NCBI GenBank assembly: GCA_943735955.1
Contig: OX030960.1
Span: 3,488,233-3,552,232 of the forward strand
Direction of reading: 5' to 3'
DNA from: Piscicola geometra
Lineage: Eukaryota; Annelida; Clitellata; Hirudinida; Piscicolidae
DNA length: 64,000 bases
Shown: positions 57,386 through 64,000 of the stretch, piece by piece
How the letters are laid out: every line of letters starts with the position of its first letter
Numbering within the stretch: the first letter of the stretch is position 1
Notes under the pieces: model-generated
Seen by the model: the letters and a program-made list of their open reading frames with translations, nothing else
Database searches by the model: none
Told to the model about the DNA's origin: nothing
Program-made: the position numbers and the translations under genes

Positions 57386-60360
57386 TCAGTCATCGGGTCC
57401 AGCTGGGTCGTACAGCCTGAAGAGCTTCGCCAGTTCAGCGTAGTCAGAAAATGCACTGCGCTGGTGGAGAACCTGCAGAGAGGTGAATGAGTTTCGAGAA
57501 TTTAATTAGGTCAACATTCGCATGAAATATCGGTTTAAAATCTATTCAATTATATAAAGTTTTTAGATTAAATAAAATATATATTCTCAAGAATGGGGAG
57601 ATATTCTAACGGTTTTAGCGGTTTGGTCTGCGTTGAAGACGTTCCAGAGAAGCACTCCAACCACTACGTCATCCTTCAAGTAGAACACCACCCCCTTGTG
57701 GTACTGATCTTCGAGAGGGGTGGCAGTAGCCAGAGTGCTGGCGTGTTTTTCACTCCCCTCGGTTACTTTCAAAGGAGATTCTTCATCACCGATACTTTTC
57801 GCTTCTTCCCGGTCATCCTTGCCGTCCTTCGCAGCGGTCTTGATAGCTTCCTTCGCGGTGGTCTTCCGATCAGGCACTTTTCGATCGGTGAACACCGCCA
57901 CGGTGGGCAGTGAGGAATCGATGATTCCGACAGCCTGGAAGGCCGAAGTTGAGCCCAAATCAGCCCAAAAGGTCTGTTGCAGCCAGTAGTTCTTGCCCTC
58001 ACCACACATGTTCTGACCGGCGAGTCTGCCGCTGAAGAAGGAGTTATTGTGGTGCTCTAAACGCCTTCTGCCGAAGTCCTTGTCGATGAAGCTTGCAGCG
58101 TCACCCGCCTTAGAGGGTGAGGGTGGTCGAGAGAAGAACGTTGAGAATGAAACTATCACTCCTCATCATCGTCACCAAGCGAGCGCAGGTCATGAGGCCT
58201 TTTTTTTCGCGGCACGACCATCGTTGAAAAGCCATAATTCAACGGCATGCTCTCCACTTCAGCAGCACAAACATTATCATCAAATTACTCACCACCCAAA
58301 CGTTGTTGGCAGCCTTCAACTCAGCGTCTGCCAAGAAACCTCCCAACTCTGAGTCCAACTGAGGTATCAAAGGTTCGCATCATGAGAAATCACATCACTT
58401 GACCCTAATCATCTTATTTCTCTCTCCAAACCATCCACCACACACTCCACCACACACTCCACCACTCACTCCACCACATCCTCCACTACTCACTCCACCA
58501 CACACTCCACCAAACCATCCACCACTCACTCCACCAAACCCTCCACCACACACTCCACCACTCACTCCACCACTCACTCCACCACACACTCCACCACTCA
58601 CTCCACCACTCACTCCACCACATCCTCCACCACTCACTCCACCACACACTCCACCACTCACTCCACCACTCACTCCACCACACACTCCACCACTCACTCC
58701 ACCACACACTCCACCACTCACTCCACCACTCACTCCACCACTCACTCCACCACTCACTCCACCACTCACTCCACCACATCCTCCACCACTCACTCCACCA
58801 CACACTCCACCACACACTCCACCACTCACTCCACCACACACTCCACCACTCACTCCACCACTCACTCCACCACTCACTCCACCACTCACTCCACCACTCA
58901 CTCCACCACATCCTCCACCACTAATTCCACCACACACTCCACCACTCACTCCACCACACACTCCACCACTCACTCCACCACACACTCCACCACTCACTCC
59001 ACCACTCACTCCACCACTCACTCCACCACTCACTCCACCACATCCTCCACCACTAACTCCACCACACACTCCACCATTCACTCCACCACTCACTCCACCA
59101 CTCACTCCACCACACACTCCACCACACACTCCACCACTCACTCCACCACTCACTCCACCACACACTCCACCACACACTCCACCACACACTCCACCACACA
59201 CTCCACCACTCACTCCACCACTCACTCCACCACTCACTCCACCACTCACTCCACCACTCACTCCACCACACCTGGATGTCAGTTCCAGTCGCCAGATCAA
59301 CATTCGCCTCCAAACCTCCTGCCTCTAAGACGTAGTCCGCCCTCACCTGAATTTGACATTTACAAAAAAATATTTCGGCTATTTATTAGTACAGTTTTAT
59401 TTATATTGTTCAACTGTATTTTCAGAAATACAATGCAATACAATAAAGGATATCTTTAAAGAGGCATAAACTCAAAAGACTACAAGACCACCTTCATACC
59501 TCAGTGTTGTCGCTAAGTTTCAGAACCACCTGGTCAGAAAGCCAGTCGAACCTCGAACTAACCACCTTCTTGTCGGAGAACACCTTCACGCCCTCTGTCG
59601 AAAGTTAAATTAAATTAAATTAAAAGTTTTTATTTGAATATTTAAAACCTAAGAAAGAATCTTATGGTAATTCAAACTGCTTCATATTCTTTTCTTCCAC
59701 CATACTTCTGAGTGTCCGGACCTACAAGCGTTCTCTCCAAGTTATGAAACTATTTTAATAACCATCCAATGTCATACCACTCGAAAGCATTTCTAATAAT
59801 AATAAAAATAAAAATAATAATAACAATAATAATAATAAGAACAATATTTATCGTTTTATATAGCGCTTCAGAACGTAACTAAACTAAAGTGCCCAAAACC
59901 TTTTTTGATCTTTTTGGTGGCCCAGGTGCTTAGGTAGGAAGGCAGGAGACCGGCCAACACACCTGCGTAATGGAGGGGGGCTTGTGATTCTCAAGTAATG
60001 AAGGGGTCAAAGTAGATGGAGTGAAATTAATGAATAGTAACTCACCTTTGTCAGAAGTAACCAACGAGATCTTTAATCTGTTTTTGCCTAAAGCTGCAAA
60101 TGAATTGATATTATGATGGTGAAATCAATATTGCTTTAATAAATAAGTAGATTTTCAAGTACCCTACAAACAAGGCTGACCCCCCTAGTTTATAATGGTA
60201 CGCCCACCCAAACACACCTTTATTGGCAAGGGCGCATGATATTTCTGAAGCCAACACATCTTCTCCCACCACAGCCACCGACTTGGCATGCCTTGAAACT
60301 TCCAGTAGCCTCTTGAAGTCGTCAATCTGGGTGGTGGTGATGATGATGGTGATGGTGGGG

Positions 60361-60391
<31 letters not shown>

Positions 60392-63375
60392 TGTCAATGG
60401 TGGTGGTGATGATGATGTCGTTGATGATGATGATGGCAATGATGGGATTGATGGTGATGATGATGGTGACAATGGTGGGGTTGATGATGATGTCGTTGAT
60501 GATGATAATGGCGATGGTGGGGTTGATGATGATGATGATGGTGACAATGGTGGTGATGATGATGATGTCGTTGATGATGATGATGATGGCGATGGTGGGT
60601 TTGATGATGATGGCAATAATGCTAAGATACATCAAATACCAATGAAATTAAACCATAGTATAGCAACTAAAAGCAGGAAATACATACAATAAGCCGCGCC
60701 TGAATCGCTACAAAGCCCCTTACAGTTCGTAGCTGCAGAGTTCTGTCTTGCACGCTCTTGCTGCTATTGCGTAATACCTCCAAACTCTTTGGTCTCGCGC
60801 CTGTGAGAGCGTGGAAGAGAGATGGGTGAGATGTTGTGGTAAGAGGGAGAAGAATTATTGATTTTGTGGTCAGGTAAAGGGTAATGAATGAAGGTTTAAA
60901 TTTCATTCGTTTATCCTTTCATTGACCATCGATCCATCCATCCATCCATTCCTCCAACCATCAATCCGTCGATATACCCTTTTATTCAACCTTCCAACTA
61001 ATCATCGATCCATGAATTCATCCATGCATGCATCGATCCATGAATTCATCCATGCATGCATCCACCAACTCACCTGTAGCGAGCAAACACTTGCCATAAT
61101 GCACCTTCTGACCATCCTCAAAATAGACCACCTGTTCTTTTGTGTCCAGCTTGACGGCCTGGTGGATGGATGGAGGGATGGATAGATGGATTGATTAATG
61201 GGTGGATGGATGAATAGATAGATGGATGGGTGGATGGATGAATAGATAGATGGATTGATAGATGGATAAAAAAGTGGGTTAAATAGATGGATGAATAACC
61301 AGATTTTTTGAAATTGCGCATTTATTGAAAGAATGAATTTGAAAAAACATGAAAATTTAATGGATAATAAATTATGCATGGATGAACGGTGCATGCATGA
61401 ATGATGCATGGATGAATGGTGAATTACCAGCAAGAAACCACCTTGAGACCCATGGCAACAGCAGTGCCTCCGTGCTCGAGAGACATCAGTTCCTCTGGTG
61501 AGCAGTAGTAGCCCTCCTGCTCCCAGAACAAACTGTTGCAGTTGTTGCCGAATGTTGAGTATTTAGGTTCATACATTCATCTCCATTCAATTATGCAATT
61601 CATCTTCATTCAACTATGCAATTCATCTCCATTTAGCCATACAATTCATCTCCATTCAACCATGCAATTCATCTCCATTCAACCATGCAATTCATCTCCA
61701 CTCAACACTGCAATTCATCTCCATTCAGCCATGCAATTCATCTCCATTCAGCCATGCAATTCATCTCCATTCAGCCATGCAATTAATCTCCATTCAACCG
61801 TGCCATTCATCTCCATTCAACCATGCAATTCATCTCCATTCAACCATGCAATTCATCTCCAATCAACCATGCAATTTATCTCCATTCAGCCATGCAATAA
61901 TCTCCATTCAACCATGCAATTCATCTCCATTCAACCATGCAATAATCTCCATTCAACCATGCAATTCATCTCCATTCAACCATGCAATTCATCTCCATTC
62001 AACCATGCAATTCATCTCCATTCAACCATGCAATTCATCTCCTTTTAACCATGCCATTCACCTCCATTCAACCATGCAATTCATCTCCATTCAACCATGC
62101 AATTCATCTCCTTTCAACCATGCAATTCATCTCTGTTCAGCCATGCAATTCATCTCCTTTCAACTATGCAATTCATCTCCATTCAACCATGCAATTCACC
62201 TCCATTTAACCATGCAATTCACCTCCATTCAACCATGCAATTCATCTCCATTCAACCATGCAATTCATCTCCATTCAACCATGCAATTCACCTCCATTCA
62301 ACCATGCAATTCATCTCCATTCAACCATGCAATTCATCTCCATTAAACCATGCAATTCATCTTCATTCAACCATGCAATTCATCTTCATTCAGCCATGCA
62401 ATTCACTCACTCTGAAGTTCTGCCAGAAAACGATTGGAAAACCAGGCTGCTAACCTGATTTAAATAAATTCAAAATATATAAATGTTTATATTTTGATAT
62501 TATCACCATTATCATCCTTGCCATAGTCATTTTCATCATCACCACCACCATAAACATCATCATCATGATCACCTTTGCAGGGTCCTCAGTGAACCAGAGT
62601 TCCTTGGAGAGGGGGGGTCTCATGTAGGGCAGGTAGCTCTCTTCTCCCACCATCAGCACCTGGTCGGGTGTGTGGAGAAAAGCTTTAAGCCAAGTTTTCA
62701 AAGTGAATGCAAGATTTTACCAAAATGATGATGGGCATGTAAGTTGAAAAAGTCTTAAAAATCTATTCCTTCTGAGCAATCTACCCAAACCCAACATTTT
62801 TCACCCAATCCATCCCACTCTATTAAGCTAATCCCCCCACACTCTCCTCCCCAGCCCTCCCTTCACCCTCTATCCTTCCCATCCCACTCTACCCTGTTAT
62901 CAGCATCAGACGCTCTGATCGCCCTGGCTGCTGCATGGGCAGCTGTGCCTGTGCCCACGATCAAGAAGGGAACAGAAGAGGGCAGTTCTGGAAGGAAAAT
63001 TATGATTGTTTGGAAAACGTTTGGATTTTTTATTTAGGTTTATTTTATTTTGTTTTTTTAATGCTAATTTTTGTTTTTTCTCTCACTGTAAGCTCTAGTC
63101 TTTGGTGGAGGCCTGTTCAGAATCACAGGAGATCTTTTTCTTTTTTGATCCTTGAGGAGATTTAACAGATAATAATTTGAATTATTCACAAAACCTATTT
63201 TTATTTTAGGAATATATAAAAACAACTATTAATTTAGCTACCTGTAGTACATAGACTACTGCTATGAAGGATGTTGCTAGCAGAAATGACAGAACCCTCC
63301 CTTTGGTGATGACTTTTTTAGTTGTTGGGATTGTAGAAACTGGTCTGTGATTCGGTTTCGGTACGAGAATGGAAA
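57386..63375 (-). CDS. AIFM1: apoptosis-inducing factor 1, mitochondrial (5' end incomplete)
   Basis: Fifteen minus-strand exons read: 63375-63242, 62987-62893, 62659-62573, 62454-62411, 61532-61442, 61158-61074, 60800-60724, 60326-60218, 60093-60046, 59962-59900, 59594-59500, 59346-59272, 58358-58293, 58108-57611, 57472-57386, about 550 residues. Order: a membrane segment ([15 protein letters not shown]), FAD fold with [34 protein letters not shown] fold, SGRLAGQNM and FWADLGSTS, and the AIF C-terminal domain with [16 protein letters not shown], ending YDPAGPDD. The protein is an inner-membrane FAD oxidoreductase needed for respiratory-chain upkeep. Oddity: the NADH loop usually GGGFLGSE is GEDVLASE here. 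Between the first two exons the phases disagree (0 against 1), so a short linker exon is missing in my model, and the targeting-peptide exon lies upstream or outside the window. Confidence 0.92.
58433..59271. repeat. CTCCACCACTCA satellite in AIFM1 intron
   Basis: About 70 copies of 12-bp units CTCCACCACTCA and CTCCACCACACA in mixed order, with rarer CATCCTCCACCA variants. On the gene's strand the array begins at the donor itself of the exon ending at 59272 (CAG/GTGTGGTGGAGTG). Confidence 0.95.
60337..60615. repeat. (GAT/GGT)n repeat in AIFM1 intron
   Basis: GATGATGGTGATGATG mixtures with longer period units (TGGTGGGGTTGATGATGATG). On the minus strand it runs into the acceptor of exon 60326-60218. 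Confidence 0.9.
61159..61290. repeat. GGATGGATAGAT repeat in AIFM1 intron
   Basis: Tetranucleotide GATG/GATA repeat; on the minus strand its last copies (CATCCATCCACCAG) form the acceptor of exon 61158-61074. Confidence 0.9.
61563..62406. repeat. 23-bp satellite array in AIFM1 intron
   Basis: About 36 copies of a 23-bp unit around CCATGCAATTCATCTCCATT, with scattered point changes and a few one-base deletions. It lies between exons 61532-61442 and 62454-62411 and reaches within 5 bases of the latter's donor. Confidence 0.97.
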
Positions 63376-64000
63376 CTGATGAAAAGTTAAAATTAGATTT
63401 ATTAGTTATATATTTGCTGATTATTGCACCTTTTAATGTATTTTTTTAATGGCGGTTTTTCAAAAATGCGAAATACAATTTTTATCACTTTATTTGTTTT
63501 ATTATTTTATTTCAGTAGCAGGGTAACATAATTTTCTAATTGAAATGATGAAACTGACCTTTGAGAGGTTCATCAGAAAAGTTAGAACTTTTAAAATGAA
63601 AAAAATTAGATTTTATGAATCTTAATGATTGTGATGATACGTTTTTAGTTATTAAATTATCTGCCTGTTTTAAAAGCCTACCAAATCTCCACATGTTTAG
63701 CTACCTTTTATGAATTTTTAGATTAAGATTTCATTAGTAAAAGTGAACTACGATTTGATTTTTAAATGAAAATCTATTTGTATAACAAAAGTAATAATCA
63801 ACTACTTTATTCAAGTAATCTATAGTGACAACAAATAAATATTTTTTTATTATTCACATATAATATACAAACATTGTTTTCTAAAAAATATAATAAAGTG
63901 TTTATAAGAGTATTAGTTGTGTTAAATACCCTAATTGAAGATCAAAATGTATGGAATGAATAGAAATGTATAAAAGTGATGAAGACTTCAATTGTTTCCC
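63376..64000. other. AT-rich end of window
   Basis: Presumed first-intron or upstream sequence of AIFM1. I could not identify a mitochondrial targeting exon here; no other feature seen. Confidence 0.35.

Noticed and set aside
58395..59328. About 300-codon open frames on both strands (Pro/Thr-rich and Gly/Val-rich)
   Set aside because: Translations of the 12-bp satellite inside an AIFM1 intron.
61563..62406. Possible CRISPR array
   Set aside because: Units are contiguous with no unique spacers, and the window is eukaryotic; it is a simple satellite.
61536..62453. Overlapping open frames with repeated [14 protein letters not shown] peptide
   Set aside because: Translations of the 23-bp satellite in AIFM1; three frames are equally open.

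Overview
This window is animal nuclear DNA, AT-rich, with intron-split genes (mostly 50-300 bp introns with GT/AG ends), TATA boxes, AATAAA signals, a tRNA-derived SINE, LINE fragments and very large tandem repeats. The genes recognised (fuseless-like membrane protein, MRNIP, BLOC1S2, Fez1/N4BP3-like coiled-coil protein, Na+/K+-ATPase alpha, reprolysin-type metalloproteases, CD2BP2, COG3, AIFM1) point to a protostome invertebrate. The fuseless-like gene and the secreted reprolysins suggest a lophotrochozoan or chelicerate, but I cannot place it more closely. Gene models below were built by hand from reading frame, splice-site phase and family similarity remembered from training; no database was searched.

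Layout. 0.2-1.6 kb (-): fuseless-like multi-pass protein. 2.66-2.99 kb (+): tiny two-exon MRNIP homologue. 3.45-5.37 kb (+): intronless PTB-like adaptor with a proline/glutamine-rich tail. 5.58-6.35 kb (-): BLOC1S2. 6.78-7.27 kb (-): small signal-peptide/one-TM protein of unknown family. 8.83-13.24 kb (-): two-exon Q/N-rich coiled-coil protein of probable Fez1 (LZTS/N4BP3) type. 17.39-23.50 kb (+): complete 21-exon Na+/K+-ATPase alpha gene. 25.38-39.42 kb (+): a secreted-protein cluster, metalloprotease 1, two tandemly duplicated prodomain-only proteins, and metalloprotease 2; between the two duplicates lies a TIR transposon with a CR1/L2-type LINE nested in it. 39.72-40.91 kb (+): CD2BP2 (GYF domain). 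41.16-56.79 kb (+): complete 23-exon COG3 gene, swollen by satellites including a 5.4 kb array of a 29-bp unit and a LINE piece with a 413-codon open frame. 57.39-63.4 kb (-): AIFM1, also packed with intronic satellites; its 5' end is not resolved.

Relations. COG3 (Golgi tethering) and BLOC1S2 (lysosome-related organelle complex) are housekeeping trafficking genes with no evident operon link. The 25-39 kb cluster looks functionally coherent: two secreted zinc metalloproteases flank two secreted proteins that share exon layout and a conserved block with the metalloprotease 2 prodomain, suggesting stand-alone prodomains that could act as inhibitors or chaperones of such enzymes. This cluster is the most novel-looking part of the window. 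Other notable points are a Leu at the cardiac-glycoside-sensitive position 111 of the Na+/K+-ATPase, loss of the NADH-loop glycines in AIFM1, satellites that start exactly at splice sites in COG3 and AIFM1, a 41-bp-arm palindrome, and an intronic relic copy of a metalloprotease exon.
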